From contig JAJYDD010000003.1 in assembly GCA_021777795.1 (NCBI GenBank), positions 1 through 35,863 on the forward strand: a DNA stretch of 35,863 bases, written 5' to 3'. This document shows positions 8,389-18,276 of the stretch, piece by piece (position 1 is the stretch's first letter; every line of letters begins with the position of its first letter). A model generated the notes under the pieces. The model was not told the DNA's origin. It searched no databases and saw only the letters and a program-made list of their open reading frames with translations. This stretch comes from Pseudomonadota bacterium. GTDB lineage: Bacteria > Pseudomonadota > Alphaproteobacteria > Rhizobiales > Beijerinckiaceae. A program made the position numbers and the translations under genes.

Positions 8389-10814
8389 GGCTGGTCGATC
8401 AGGCGCTCCAGATAGTGACGCTCCTCGGGCGGCCGGTTGGGATCGGAGAGCCGGCGGCGCAGCTCCTCCAACACTTTGCGCGCACGTGCGGCAGGGTCTG
8501 GGCCGCCAGAAAGCTCCCCCTCGGCCGCGCCACGCATTCCGTCCCGGTCGCGCCCTAAGGGATCGTCGTTCTGGCCCTGCTGGCGGGCGCCACGCCGGCC
8601 GACATAGCCCTTGCCGCCCTTGCCGCGGCCGCGCATCTGCTCGGCCATCTGCTGGCCGCCTTTGCGCAGCGCTTCGATCGCTTTGCCCTGGGCGTCCACG
8701 GCATCGCCTTTGGCGCTATGGCCGTAGCGACGCTCCGTCTTGCCGTCGCCGTCGCCATTTTTGAGGTTCTTCTGCGCCTGGCCCATGTCGCCGTCGGCGT
8801 CGCTGAGGTTCTTCGGCGTATCGACGCCGGCGCCGCGCAATTGCCGCTGGATTTCGTCGAGACGATCTTTCAACCCCTTCTGGCGCTCAGCGAGGCGGGG
8901 ATCGCCCTTGTCCTGCGCTTCCGGCTGGTCGCCCGAACGCTCGCGCTGGTCCTGGCGGAAGGTGTCGTCGCGCAGCGCCTGCTGGTCTTTCAGTAACTTT
9001 TGGAGATCGCGCATCGACTTGCGCATCTGCTTGGAGGCGGGATCGGTCTTGCCGGTCTCGGCGCTGCGCAGGTTCTCCATCATCTCCTGCAACTGGTCGA
9101 GCATCGCCTGCGCGTCGTCCTTGGCGCCGGCGTCGGCGTCCTTCTGCAATCGGTCGAGCATGTCGCCGAGGTCTTTGGAGTCCATTGGCGGATCGTCCTG
9201 CGCCGCCTGCTTGCCGGCGTTGCGCATCATCTGGGCCATATAGCGCTCGGCGGCGTTGCGCAGGTTCTGGGTCAGGCGCTTGAGTTCCTCGGGGCTCGCG
9301 CCCTTGCGCAGGGCTTCGCGCAGCTTGTCCTCGGCGGCGCGCAGATCCTTCAAGGCTTGGCTGGCGTCGCCGTTCTCGATGGATAGCGCCAGCGCCCACA
9401 GCCACGCGGCAACGGCGCGCAGGTCATCGTCGTTGCGCGCCGCGTCGAGTTTTCGCGTGGCGCCGTCGAGATCGAGGTAAACGCGGGGGCTCACCTGGAA
9501 CAACTCGGGACCGAGTTGCAGGGCCGCTAGAGCCCGCTTGAGGCGCGGCGTGTTGCGGTCGGGGTCGAGCACGAGGTCGCGCCGAAGCTCCACAAGCGCC
9601 TTCGCCAGGGGATTGACGAAGGGATGCTGCGGCAGTGTCATCTCGACGGGCGGGCTGGTCGCCGTCGCACCGGAGACGCTCTTGGCGGTTAGCGTCAGGG
9701 TGACGCGCGCGCCGGCCCAGGGATGCTCGGAGAGATCGACGGTGCTGCGCGCCTCGCCCGTCCCATTGGCGCCGTCGGGCAACGACAGGGCGAGCTTCGG
9801 CGGCCCAAACAGCGTGTGCGCCGCGCTCGGCCCCTTGACCAGGGAGACGCCGCCGCCCGCTTCGCGCACGCCATAGCCGTCCTGGATGGCGTAATGCAGG
9901 GTCACGGAGCCCGAATAATTGGCCGCCGGCGGATCAAGCAGGCGGATCGTCGGCGCCGTTTTCGGCTGAACTTTCAGCGTCAAGTCGGCTGCAAGCGTCC
10001 CGCCGTTGGTGATGCGCGCTTCGCCGTCTCTATGGATGGCGAAACGGCGCTCTCCGACCGAGGGCGCGGGCGTGGCGCTAAGGCCGCCGCTGACGGAGAC
10101 GTCTACCGCTCTGGGATCGGCGCGCACGACCAGAACCGAATCCTCCGGCGCTTGGATTTGCCGCGCAGCGCCGTCGCCGATCTTAAGGAAGATCGGCGGC
10201 TTGCCGGTATAGGTCGGCGGGTCAATCCAAGCGTCTACGCGCGCCGCCTGCGCGTGGGCGAGGCTGGGCAGGCCGTGGAAGGCGGCGTCGAGACGGGCGA
10301 GGCGCTCAGAGCCCGCCGCTAAGAAGCCGACGAGGGCCAGCAGGACCGCGGCGAAGCGCAAGGCGTAGGGATCGCGCGCCGCCACATGCGGCGAGGGCGG
10401 CTTGACCGAAAGCCGCCCGACTTCGCGCGCCAGCCGCTCCTTATGCAGCGCCCAAAGGGCCCTCGTCGCGGGATCGTCGCCGGCATTCGCGAGGCTGTCC
10501 TCCAGCGCCGAAGCGGGGCGATGGGCGATTTCGGCGTCGCGGTCGAGGCGGCCGAGCGCCCGCGCCCGCTCCGGCCAGCGCAACTGAACCAGCGGCGCCA
10601 GCGCCGCCAGCAGAGCGAGGGCGAAAAGGCCGAGCGCGACGGCGCGCGCCAACGGCGGCGTCTCGAACCACAGCCCGAACCAGGAGGCGGCCAGAAACAG
10701 CGCCACGACCGCGCCGGCGAAGGCGAGCGGCGGCCAAATGCCTTCCCACACCAGGGTCAGTTCCGCCCTGCGTCGGAGACGCTTCAGCCGGTCTTGCGGG
10801 TTTTCCGACGGCAA
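8385..10814 (-). CDS. TIGR02302/DUF4175-like family protein
   Basis: 809-aa protein with N-terminal hydrophobic segments, DPPTYTGKPPIFL, and a Gln/Lys/Asp-rich C-terminal region (DMLDRLQKDADAGAKDDAQAMLDQLQEMMENL). Confidence 0.8.
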   Translation of the reverse strand: MPSENPQDRLKRLRRRAELTLVWEGIWPPLAFAGAVVALFLAASWFGLWFETPPLARAVALGLFALALLAALAPLVQLRWPERARALGRLDRDAEIAHRPASALEDSLANAGDDPATRALWALHKERLAREVGRLSVKPPSPHVAARDPYALRFAAVLLALVGFLAAGSERLARLDAAFHGLPSLAHAQAARVDAWIDPPTYTGKPPIFLKIGDGAARQIQAPEDSVLVVRADPRAVDVSVSGGLSATPAPSVGERRFAIHRDGEARITNGGTLAADLTLKVQPKTAPTIRLLDPPAANYSGSVTLHYAIQDGYGVREAGGGVSLVKGPSAAHTLFGPPKLALSLPDGANGTGEARSTVDLSEHPWAGARVTLTLTAKSVSGATATSPPVEMTLPQHPFVNPLAKALVELRRDLVLDPDRNTPRLKRALAALQLGPELFQVSPRVYLDLDGATRKLDAARNDDDLRAVAAWLWALALSIENGDASQALKDLRAAEDKLREALRKGASPEELKRLTQNLRNAAERYMAQMMRNAGKQAAQDDPPMDSKDLGDMLDRLQKDADAGAKDDAQAMLDQLQEMMENLRSAETGKTDPASKQMRKSMRDLQKLLKDQQALRDDTFRQDQRERSGDQPEAQDKGDPRLAERQKGLKDRLDEIQRQLRGAGVDTPKNLSDADGDMGQAQKNLKNGDGDGKTERRYGHSAKGDAVDAQGKAIEALRKGGQQMAEQMRGRGKGGKGYVGRRGARQQGQNDDPLGRDRDGMRGAAEGELSGGPDPAARARKVLEELRRRLSDPNRPPEERHYLERLIDQP

Positions 10815-10863
10815 ATAGGATCTCCGGGGCGCGCGACACTCATTCTACGCCCGGGAGCAACCC

Positions 10864-12132
10864 TCACGCCAACCAGGGCGGAAGTTTGTCCAGGCCGATC
10901 AATTCCTCATAGCTGGGCCTTGGCCGCACTACGGCGAAGCGGTCGCGATCGACCAGCACCTCGGGGACGAGCAGGCGCGAATTATAAGTGCCAGCTTGCA
11001 CCGCGCCATAGGCGCCGGCGGTCAGCACGGCCAAAAGGTCGCCAGCGCGCGGCGCCGACATTTCGCGCGAAAGGGCGAGATAATCGCCGCTCTCGCATAC
11101 GGGACCGACGACGTCGGCGACGAGGCGGCGGCTGTCCGGCGCGGCTTCGCGATAGGGGCGCAATTCGTGATGCGCTTCGTACAGCGTCGGCCGGATGAGG
11201 TCGTTCATGCCGGCGTCGACGATGACGAAGTTTTTCGCCTCGGCCCGCTTCACGTAAATCACCGAGGTCATCAGCACCCCGGCATTGCCGGCGATGAGCC
11301 GGCCGGGCTCCAGGAAGATCTCGCAATCGAGCTTGGCGGTGCGGCGTGCGACGATTGCCGCATAGGCTTCGGGGCGCGGCGGCGGATCGTTGTCGAAGCG
11401 ATAGGGCACGCCGAGGCCGCCGCCGAGATCGACATGGCGGATGTCGTGGCCGTCGGCGCGCAACATCGTGACGAATTCGGCCAGCAGCGCGAAGGCGTCG
11501 TCGAAGGGAGAAAGATCGGTGATTTGCGAGCCGATATGCATATCGACGCCATCGACCTCGACGCCGGGAAGCGTGCGAGCGCGGGCGTAAACCTCGCGGG
11601 CGCGAGAAATCGGCACGCCGAACTTGTTCTCCGACTTGCCGGTCGAGATCTTGGCGTGGGTGCGGGCGTCGACGTCCGGGTTGACGCGGATGGCGATGCG
11701 CGCGCGCATCCCCTTGGCGGCGGCGACCTCAGACAGCGTCTCCAATTCCGGCTCGGATTCGACGTTGAAGCAGCGGATGCCGGCATCCAGCCCCAGCGCC
11801 ATTTCCCGTCGCGTCTTGCCGACGCCGGAGAAGATGATCTTGCTCGCCGGCGTCCCCGCGGCCAGCGCCCGGCGCAATTCTCCCTCCGATACGACGTCCA
11901 TGCCGGCCCCGAGATTGGCCAGCGTTTTCAGCACCGCCTGGTTGGAATTGGCCTTCATTGCGTAGCAGACGAGCGCGTTCTGGCTGGCGAAAGCCTCGGC
12001 GAAGATCCGGTAGTGGCGGGTCAGCGTCGCGGTCGAATAGCAATAAAACGGCGTGCCGACGGCGGCCGCGATCTCGGCGAGATCGACACCCTCGGCGTGG
12101 AGGCGGCCGTCCCGATATTGGAAATGCTGCAT
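10864..12132 (-). CDS. lysA: Diaminopimelate decarboxylase
   Basis: MQHFQYRDGRLHAEGVDLAEIAAAVGTPFYCYSTATL...CYAMKANSN...VDLGGGLGVPY...LEPGRLIAGNAG; start M at 12132. Confidence 0.95.
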   Translation of the reverse strand: MQHFQYRDGRLHAEGVDLAEIAAAVGTPFYCYSTATLTRHYRIFAEAFASQNALVCYAMKANSNQAVLKTLANLGAGMDVVSEGELRRALAAGTPASKIIFSGVGKTRREMALGLDAGIRCFNVESEPELETLSEVAAAKGMRARIAIRVNPDVDARTHAKISTGKSENKFGVPISRAREVYARARTLPGVEVDGVDMHIGSQITDLSPFDDAFALLAEFVTMLRADGHDIRHVDLGGGLGVPYRFDNDPPPRPEAYAAIVARRTAKLDCEIFLEPGRLIAGNAGVLMTSVIYVKRAEAKNFVIVDAGMNDLIRPTLYEAHHELRPYREAAPDSRRLVADVVGPVCESGDYLALSREMSAPRAGDLLAVLTAGAYGAVQAGTYNSRLLVPEVLVDRDRFAVVRPRPSYEELIGLDKLPPWLA

Positions 12133-12142
12133 GGGGCGCGAT

Positions 12143-12355
12143 CTATTGCAATAGGGGGTCGAGAACGAAGGCTTGTTTGGGCGGCGTGATCTTCTGGCTC
12201 GTGCGATGCATCTGCATGTCGTGTTTGGTGGCGGGCGTCTGCACGGCGCGGGGGTCCGGCGGCGGCTCCAGATCGCCGCGCCGGCCGCAGCCCGCAAGAA
12301 CCAGCGCCGCCGCCAACGCCAGAAGCGCAGTGCGGGGTTTCAGCTTTAACCACAC
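12143..12355 (-). CDS. lptM: Small LptM/YifL-like lipoprotein
   Basis: MWLKLKPRTALLALAAALVLAGCGRRGDLEPPPD: lipobox LAGC followed by GRRGDLEPP; lies immediately upstream of lysA. Confidence 0.8.
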   Translation of the reverse strand: MWLKLKPRTALLALAAALVLAGCGRRGDLEPPPDPRAVQTPATKHDMQMHRTSQKITPPKQAFVLDPLLQ

Positions 12356-12485
12356 GAAAGGTGACTCCGGGACGATCGAGGCCTTTTATAGGCGGCTTTG
12401 CCGCAAAGGGCGAGGCCGGGGCGAGTTCGGGATCATTTTCCGTCCTCCGAACGTTATCCAGCCGACAGCTTGTGCCGGAGCCCAT

Positions 12486-12689
12486 ATGTTCACGCTTCTC
12501 GTCGTTGTCCTCGTAATCCTGTTCGCGACGGGCGGAGGCTTTTACGGGCGGCGGGCGAGCTGGGGGCCGCGAGGGTTCGTCGGGTTGCTGCTGCTGGTCC
12601 TGGTGGTGATTCTCGCGGTCTGGGCGCTCAACGAATTACTGCTGCCGCCGCTGCCGATGCTCGCCAACCCGCCCTCAATCAGCAAATAA
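12486..12689 (+). CDS. Small two-TM hydrophobic protein (DUF3309-like)
   Basis: MFTLLVVVLVILFATGGGFYGRRASWGPRGFVGLLLLVLVVILAVWALNELLLPPLPMLANPPSISK; W/G-rich linker between two hydrophobic segments. Confidence 0.6.
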   Translation: MFTLLVVVLVILFATGGGFYGRRASWGPRGFVGLLLLVLVVILAVWALNELLLPPLPMLANPPSISK

Positions 12690-12693
12690 GCCC

Positions 12694-13590
12694 CTAAATC
12701 AGGCCGGCCTCGCTCAACTCAGCGCGCAGATGCGCGACGCCCCTCTTGGCGTAGGCGAGCGCCGGCGCTTTCTTGGGATCCTGCTCGGCTTCCAGCACGA
12801 CCCAGCCGGAATAGCCCTGCAATTGCTTGAAAACAGCGCCGTAATCGACCATGCCGTCGCCGGGGACAGTGTAAACGCCGAGATCGGCGCCCATCCCGAG
12901 GATCGAATCGAGGAAGCTCCAGTCTTCGGCGTGGCTCTGGCGCATCTGCTTTTCGCGCACGTCCTTGCAATGGACATGGCCGATGCGCTCGCGATAGCTC
13001 CTCGCCAGCCCCGCGGGGTCCGCGCCGCCCCAGCGCGCGTGGCCGGTGTCGAGCAAGAGATGCAGGGGCGGCTTCGTATAGGCCATCAGGCAGTCGATGT
13101 CGGCCTCGGACTGGACGATCGTGCCCATATGGTGGTGGTAGCAGGGTTTAAGCCCCTCATCGGCGAGGCGGGCGGCGAATTCCGTGAGCTTGGCGCCGAA
13201 GGCGATCCATTCGGCCTTAGTCAGGCGCGGGCGCTGCGAGAGCGGCTTGGCGCGGTCGCCGTGGATGGCGTTCGAGGTCTCGGCGAGGATGATGATGTCG
13301 GCCGCGGCGCCTTTCGTCATCGCGACATGCGCTTTCGTCGCCTCGACCTCCTCGGCGACGGAGCGCCGCAGAAGTTCGGTCGAATACCAGCCGCCGACGA
13401 ACACCATGCCGAATTCGGCGAGCTTGGCCTTTAGGGCCGCGCCCTCGCCCGGCATCTTGTGGCCCTTCTCCATGCCGACGACGCCAGCCTCGCGGGCCTC
13501 CGCGAGGCAGGTTTCCAGCGGCGTGTCGCCACCGATGTCCTGGAGGTCGTCGTTGGACCAGCCGATGGGGTTGGCGGCGATGCGGATCAT
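12694..13590 (-). CDS. iolE: Myo-inosose-2 dehydratase
   Basis: MIRIAANPIGWSNDDLQDIGGDTPLETCLAEAREAGVVGMEKGHKMP...; adjacent to iolD. Confidence 0.92.
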   Translation of the reverse strand: MIRIAANPIGWSNDDLQDIGGDTPLETCLAEAREAGVVGMEKGHKMPGEGAALKAKLAEFGMVFVGGWYSTELLRRSVAEEVEATKAHVAMTKGAAADIIILAETSNAIHGDRAKPLSQRPRLTKAEWIAFGAKLTEFAARLADEGLKPCYHHHMGTIVQSEADIDCLMAYTKPPLHLLLDTGHARWGGADPAGLARSYRERIGHVHCKDVREKQMRQSHAEDWSFLDSILGMGADLGVYTVPGDGMVDYGAVFKQLQGYSGWVVLEAEQDPKKAPALAYAKRGVAHLRAELSEAGLI

Positions 13591-13591
13591 C

Positions 13592-15433
13592 TCAATCTCC
13601 CAGGCGCTGAGCCTTCAGCGCGTCTTCATAGTCCGCGCGCGCGGCGGTCACTTCGTCGCGTGCGGACACTTCCGGCACGGCCACTTCCCACCACGCCCCG
13701 CCGGCGTCGGTCGACGGCAGGGGATCGGTGTCGATGACGATGACCTCGACGGCGGCGGACCGGCGCGCCGCCGTGAAGGCGCGCTCCAGTTCCGCGATCG
13801 AGGCGACCTTGACCGCATGGGCGCCCATCGCGGCGGCGTGGGCGACAAAATCGACTTCCGGCAGCCGCTCGTGACGGGCGTCGCGCAGAAGGTTGTTGAA
13901 CGGCGCGCCGCCGGTCGCCTTCTGCAAGCGGTTGATGCAGCCGAAACCTCCGTTGTCGTTGATAACGATCGTCAGCTTGAGCCCGAGCATGACGGCGGTG
14001 GCGATCTCGGAATTCATCATGAGATAAGAGCCGTCGCCGACGACGATGATTACCTCGCGCTCCGGCAGCGCCATCTTGACGCCGAGGCCTCCGGCGATCT
14101 CGTAGCCCATGCAGGAATAGCCGTATTCGACGTGGTAGCCGAGCGGCGCGCCGGCTCGCCACAGCTTATGCAATTCGCCGGGCAGGCCGCCGGCGGCGCA
14201 GACGACGACGTCGGACTTTTCGCCCGCCCGCATCAATGCGCCGAGCACCTCGGCGTCGCTGGGCAGTTCGGCGTTGGTAGGCGCCGTGTAGCGGGCGGCG
14301 GTCGCCTCCCATTCGGTTTTGGCTTTGAGGGCGGCCTCGGCGTAGGCAGGCGGTGCTTTCCACTCGCTGAGCTTCGCGTCGAGCGCGGCCAGACACGCGC
14401 GCGCATCGCCGACCACGGCGACGGCGCGGTGCTTGCCGGCGTCGAAGGGCTGCACGTTGACGGAGATGAAGCGCCGGTCGGGGTTGCAGAACAAAGCCCA
14501 GGACCCGGTGGTGAAATCCTGGAAGCGGGTGCCCACGCCGAGTATCACGTCGGCTTCGGCCGCCAGCGCGTTGGCGGCTTGTGTGCCGGTGACGCCGAGC
14601 GCGCCCATCACCAAGGGATGATCGTCCGGCGTGGCGGATTTGCCCGCCTGGGTCTCGGCGACCGGCAGGCCGCGCTTTTCGCAGAACGCGAGGAGTTCAT
14701 TTTCCGCCTCCGAATAGAGTACGCCGCCGCCACAGACGACGAGCGGGCGTTTGGCGGTCGCGAGCAGCGCAACCGCCTCCTCGACTTCGCGAGGGTCGGG
14801 CGCCGCGCGGCGGATGCGGTGGACCCGGGGCGCGAAGAAGCTGTCGGGGTAGTCATGGGCTTGCGTCTGCACGTCCTGGCAAAAGGCGAGCGTGACCGGG
14901 CCACATTCGGCGGGGTCGGTCAGCATGGCGAAAGCTCGGTTGAGCGCCGGCACGATCTGCTCGGGACGGATGATGCGGTCGAAATAGCGCGACACCGGGC
15001 GGAAGCAATCGTTGGCGCTGACCGTGCCGTCGCCGAAATCCTCGATCTGTTGCAGGACGGGGTCGGGCGCGCGGGAGGCGAAGACGTCGCCGGGGATCAG
15101 CAGCAGCGGCAAGCGATTGACATGGGCAACTGCGGCTGCGGTGACCATATTGGTCGCGCCGGGGCCGATGGAACTCGTGCAGGCCATCAGACGCTGGCGG
15201 CGCGACGCTTTGGCGAAGGCGATCGCCGTATGGGCCATCGCCTGCTCGTTATGGGCGCGATAGGTCGGCAAATCCTCGCGCGCGCCATAAAGCGCCTCGC
15301 CCATGCCTGCCACGTTGCCGTGACCGAAGATCGCGAACATGCCCTCGACGAGCCGTTGCTCGCGCCCGTCGATCTCTATGAACTGGCGGCTGAGGAAGCG
15401 CACCAAAGCCTGCGCGGCGGTCAGACGCACCAT
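13592..15433 (-). CDS. iolD: 3D-(3,5/4)-trihydroxycyclohexane-1,2-dione acylhydrolase (ThDP-dependent)
   Basis: MVRLTAAQALVRFLSRQFIEIDGREQRLVEGMFAIFGHGNVAGMGEAL...VVGDGSYLMMNSEIATAVMLGLKLTIVINDNGGFGCI. Confidence 0.94.
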   Translation of the reverse strand: MVRLTAAQALVRFLSRQFIEIDGREQRLVEGMFAIFGHGNVAGMGEALYGAREDLPTYRAHNEQAMAHTAIAFAKASRRQRLMACTSSIGPGATNMVTAAAVAHVNRLPLLLIPGDVFASRAPDPVLQQIEDFGDGTVSANDCFRPVSRYFDRIIRPEQIVPALNRAFAMLTDPAECGPVTLAFCQDVQTQAHDYPDSFFAPRVHRIRRAAPDPREVEEAVALLATAKRPLVVCGGGVLYSEAENELLAFCEKRGLPVAETQAGKSATPDDHPLVMGALGVTGTQAANALAAEADVILGVGTRFQDFTTGSWALFCNPDRRFISVNVQPFDAGKHRAVAVVGDARACLAALDAKLSEWKAPPAYAEAALKAKTEWEATAARYTAPTNAELPSDAEVLGALMRAGEKSDVVVCAAGGLPGELHKLWRAGAPLGYHVEYGYSCMGYEIAGGLGVKMALPEREVIIVVGDGSYLMMNSEIATAVMLGLKLTIVINDNGGFGCINRLQKATGGAPFNNLLRDARHERLPEVDFVAHAAAMGAHAVKVASIAELERAFTAARRSAAVEVIVIDTDPLPSTDAGGAWWEVAVPEVSARDEVTAARADYEDALKAQRLGD

Positions 15434-15497
15434 GCCAGTCTCCTGTCGCGTTTCCCTTGGCGAAGGGCGATAAACCCGTTCCAGCGCGCGCGCAAAT

Positions 15498-15541
15498 GAA
15501 ACAAAAATTCTATTCACAAGTCAATATGGAACAGCTATTCT
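15498..15541. promoter_or_regulatory. Candidate IolR-type operator pair in the iolD/iolG divergent promoter
   Basis: GAA-N7-TTC at 15498-15510 and GGAA-N6-TTCT at 15528-15541, centres about 30 bp apart in an AT-rich divergent intergenic. Confidence 0.3.
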
Positions 15542-15573
15542 TTTTTCGAGGCGGTCAAGCAAGGGAGGCGAAT

Positions 15574-16560
15574 ATGCGATTCGGAGTCATCGGCGCGGGG
15601 CGCATTGGCAAGATCCACGCCGGCAATATCGCGCGGCGTGGCGATTGCGCGGTGGCGATGATCGCCGACGCCGACGCCGGAGCGGCCGAGGCGCTCGCCG
15701 CAGCGACGGGGGCCAGGACCGGTTCGGTCGAGGAGATTCTGGCCGCCAAGGACATCGACGCGGTGGCGATCTGCTCGCCGACCGACACCCACGCCGACCT
15801 CATCGAGCGCGCCGCCCGCGCGGCCAAGGCGATCTTCTGCGAAAAGCCGGTCGATCTCTCGGCAGACCGGGTGCGGGCCTGCCTGGAAGTGGTGAAAGCC
15901 CATAAGGCTAAGCTGATGATCGGCTTCAATCGCCGCTTCGACCCGAATTTCGCCAGTCTCGCCCGCCGTATCGGCGAAGGCGCGGTCGGCGCGGTCGAGC
16001 TTGTGCAGATCACCTCGCGCGATCCCTCGCCGCCGCCGGTCTCCTATATCGCGCGCTCCGGCGGCTTGTTTCGCGACATGATGATCCACGATTTCGACAT
16101 GGCGCGCTTCGTGCTCGGCGAGGAGCCGGTCGCCGTCTCCGCCTTCGGCGCGGCGCTCGTCGATCCCGCTATCGGTGAGGCGGGCGACGTCGACACCGCC
16201 GTCGTCATCCTGCAAACGAAGTCCGGCAAGGTCGCCGAAATCTCCAACTCCCGCCGCGCGACCTACGGCTACGACCAGCGCGTCGAGGCGCATGGGTCGC
16301 AGGGGTTGGTCGTCGCCGGCAATGTGCGCGAGACCACTGTGGAGCACGCCGGCGCGCACGGCTACACCGCCGACAAGACGCTCAACTTCTTCCTGGAGCG
16401 CTACGACGCCGCCTATCGCCTGGAGCTTGACGCCTTCATCGCCGCCGTGAAGGGCGGGAGCGAGCCGAGCCCCAGCGGTTTCGACGGCCTTCAGGCGCTG
16501 CTTCTCGCCGACGCGGCCTATGAATCGTGGAAGACGGGCAAGACGGTGACGCTCGGCTGA
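15574..16560 (+). CDS. iolG: Inositol 2-dehydrogenase (Gfo/Idh/MocA family)
   Basis: MRFGVIGAGRIGKIHAGNIA...IFCEKPVDLS...GFNRRFDPNFASL; adjacent to iolD/iolE. Confidence 0.9.
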   Translation: MRFGVIGAGRIGKIHAGNIARRGDCAVAMIADADAGAAEALAAATGARTGSVEEILAAKDIDAVAICSPTDTHADLIERAARAAKAIFCEKPVDLSADRVRACLEVVKAHKAKLMIGFNRRFDPNFASLARRIGEGAVGAVELVQITSRDPSPPPVSYIARSGGLFRDMMIHDFDMARFVLGEEPVAVSAFGAALVDPAIGEAGDVDTAVVILQTKSGKVAEISNSRRATYGYDQRVEAHGSQGLVVAGNVRETTVEHAGAHGYTADKTLNFFLERYDAAYRLELDAFIAAVKGGSEPSPSGFDGLQALLLADAAYESWKTGKTVTLG

Positions 16561-16561
16561 C

Positions 16562-17239
16562 TCAGAACGGCGGCGGCCCGATGTGAGCCGCCCAATAGGC
16601 GCGCCCGCCCGCCTCCCACGCCGCTTGTACCAGCAGGAACAGCACGACGCAGAGCGTAATCGAGCCCAACGTCATCAGCAGGAAGCCGAACACGTCGCCG
16701 GCCAGGCGCCAGAATCGGCGCCGGGGCTTTGCCGGCGGCGGCGGTTTGTCGCCTTTCGCCTGCCGCGCCAGCGCGCCGGCCCGCGCATGGGCGCGGATAT
16801 GCTCGGCGGGCGCCGAGCGGCTGCGCCAATCGGAGGCGAGCGCCTGCTCGCGCTCGACCAACCGGCGCGCGACATAATTCGTCACCGCCGCGACGATCTT
16901 GTCGGGGCTCTCGCTTTCGGCGATCAGCACGCGGCCGTGGCGGGTGTCCTGGAAAAAGCGGAACGTGCGCCGGTCGTGGGCGAGATCGACAAAGCTGATC
17001 ATGTCCAGAAACAGCCGGGGCCGGTCGCCCTGGGTGACGCCGAGGTCGAACAATTCGACGTCGTCGGGCGCCTGATCGACGATAGGGCGGATCGCGTCTT
17101 CGAGCATTTCCAGGCGCGCGACCTCGGCTTGGCGTAGGTCGGCGATCGCCTCGTGCTGCTCGGCGGCCTCCGAGCGGGCGCGACGCATGGCGCTGCGCAA
17201 GTTCGGCGGCTTGCCCGGATCTGAACTGAAATCGTCCAT
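16562..17239 (-). CDS. Hypothetical protein with one C-terminal TM region
   Basis: MDDFSSDPGKPPNLRSAMRRARSEAAEQHEAIADLRQAEVARLEMLEDAIRPIVDQAPDDVELFDLGVTQGDRPRLFLDMISFVDL...VFGFLLMTLGSITLCVVLFLLVQAAW. Confidence 0.75.
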   Translation of the reverse strand: MDDFSSDPGKPPNLRSAMRRARSEAAEQHEAIADLRQAEVARLEMLEDAIRPIVDQAPDDVELFDLGVTQGDRPRLFLDMISFVDLAHDRRTFRFFQDTRHGRVLIAESESPDKIVAAVTNYVARRLVEREQALASDWRSRSAPAEHIRAHARAGALARQAKGDKPPPPAKPRRRFWRLAGDVFGFLLMTLGSITLCVVLFLLVQAAWEAGGRAYWAAHIGPPPF

Positions 17240-17358
17240 CGTTACGCGGCTCCCCGCTGTCATATACAAATGTTGCGCGGGCGCGTCTTGCGGTTCGTTT
17301 GCCGAAATCCGACGGCTCGCCTAAATTGTCGCGCCGCGCAATTTTCGAGAAGTCGCCG

Positions 17359-18276
17359 ATGTCCGCCAAAGCCCTGCTCGATCTTTCCCCCGCAGTCGCC
17401 GAGGCGCTCGCCGCGCGTCGTCCGGTCGTCGCCCTGGAATCGACGATCATCACCCACGGCATGCCCTATCCGAAGAACCTCGAAACCGCGTTGATGCTGG
17501 AGGCGGCGGTCGCCGAGCGCGGCGCCGTTCCCGCCACCATCGCCGTCATCGAGGGGCGTTTTCGCGTCGGACTCGAGCGCGCGGAATTGGAGCAACTGGC
17601 GCGGCTGTCGGGCGGCGTCGTCAAGGCGTCGCGGCGCGATCTTTCGGCCGTCGCCGCGCGCGGCGGCTCGGCGGGGACCACGGTGGCGGCGACCATGTAT
17701 ATCGCGGAACTGGCGGGGTTGGAAATCTTCGCCACCGGCGGCATCGGCGGCGTGCATCGCGGCGCCGAAGAGACCTTCGACATCTCCGCCGATCTCGTGG
17801 AACTCGGGCGCACACGCCTCGCCGTGGTCTGCGCCGGAGCGAAATCGATCCTCGATATCGGCAAGACTGTCGAATATCTGGAATCGCAGGGTGTGGCGGT
17901 GTGTGGCTACCGCTGCGACGAGTTTCCCGCCTTCTACGCCCGCACCAGCGGCCACCGGATCGACCATCGCTTCGATGGCGCGCGCGATCTCGCCCGCATG
18001 ATCCGCCTGCAACGCGAAATCGGCCCCGGCGGCGTGCTGATCGCCAATCCCATCCCCGAGGCCCACGCTCTCGACGCCGACGCGATCGAAAAACGCATCG
18101 GCGAGGCGATCGTGGAGGCGCGTGCGCAAGGCATCGAGAAGAAGGACGTCACGCCGTTCCTGCTGGGGCGCATCGTCGAGATGACGGAGGGTCGCAGTCT
18201 GGAGGCGAATATGGCGCTGGCGCGCAACAACGCTTCGCTGGCGGCCGAGATCGCGGTGGAGCTGGCGAGGCTCTGA
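17359..18276 (+). CDS. psuG: Pseudouridine-5'-phosphate glycosidase
   Basis: VVALESTIITHGMPYPKNLETALMLEAAV...GGTTVAATMYIAELAGLEIFATGGIGGVHRGAEETFDISADL. Confidence 0.94.
   Translation: MSAKALLDLSPAVAEALAARRPVVALESTIITHGMPYPKNLETALMLEAAVAERGAVPATIAVIEGRFRVGLERAELEQLARLSGGVVKASRRDLSAVAARGGSAGTTVAATMYIAELAGLEIFATGGIGGVHRGAEETFDISADLVELGRTRLAVVCAGAKSILDIGKTVEYLESQGVAVCGYRCDEFPAFYARTSGHRIDHRFDGARDLARMIRLQREIGPGGVLIANPIPEAHALDADAIEKRIGEAIVEARAQGIEKKDVTPFLLGRIVEMTEGRSLEANMALARNNASLAAEIAVELARL

Noticed and set aside
10996-12189. 397-aa plus-strand ORF antisense to lysA
   Set aside because: Fully overlapped by well-conserved lysA; no recognisable motif.
13184-15499. 771-aa plus-strand ORF antisense to iolD/iolE
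   Set aside because: Antisense to two clearly recognisable iol genes; composition (Arg/Gly/Ala/His-rich, no family motif) is typical of high-GC shadow ORFs.
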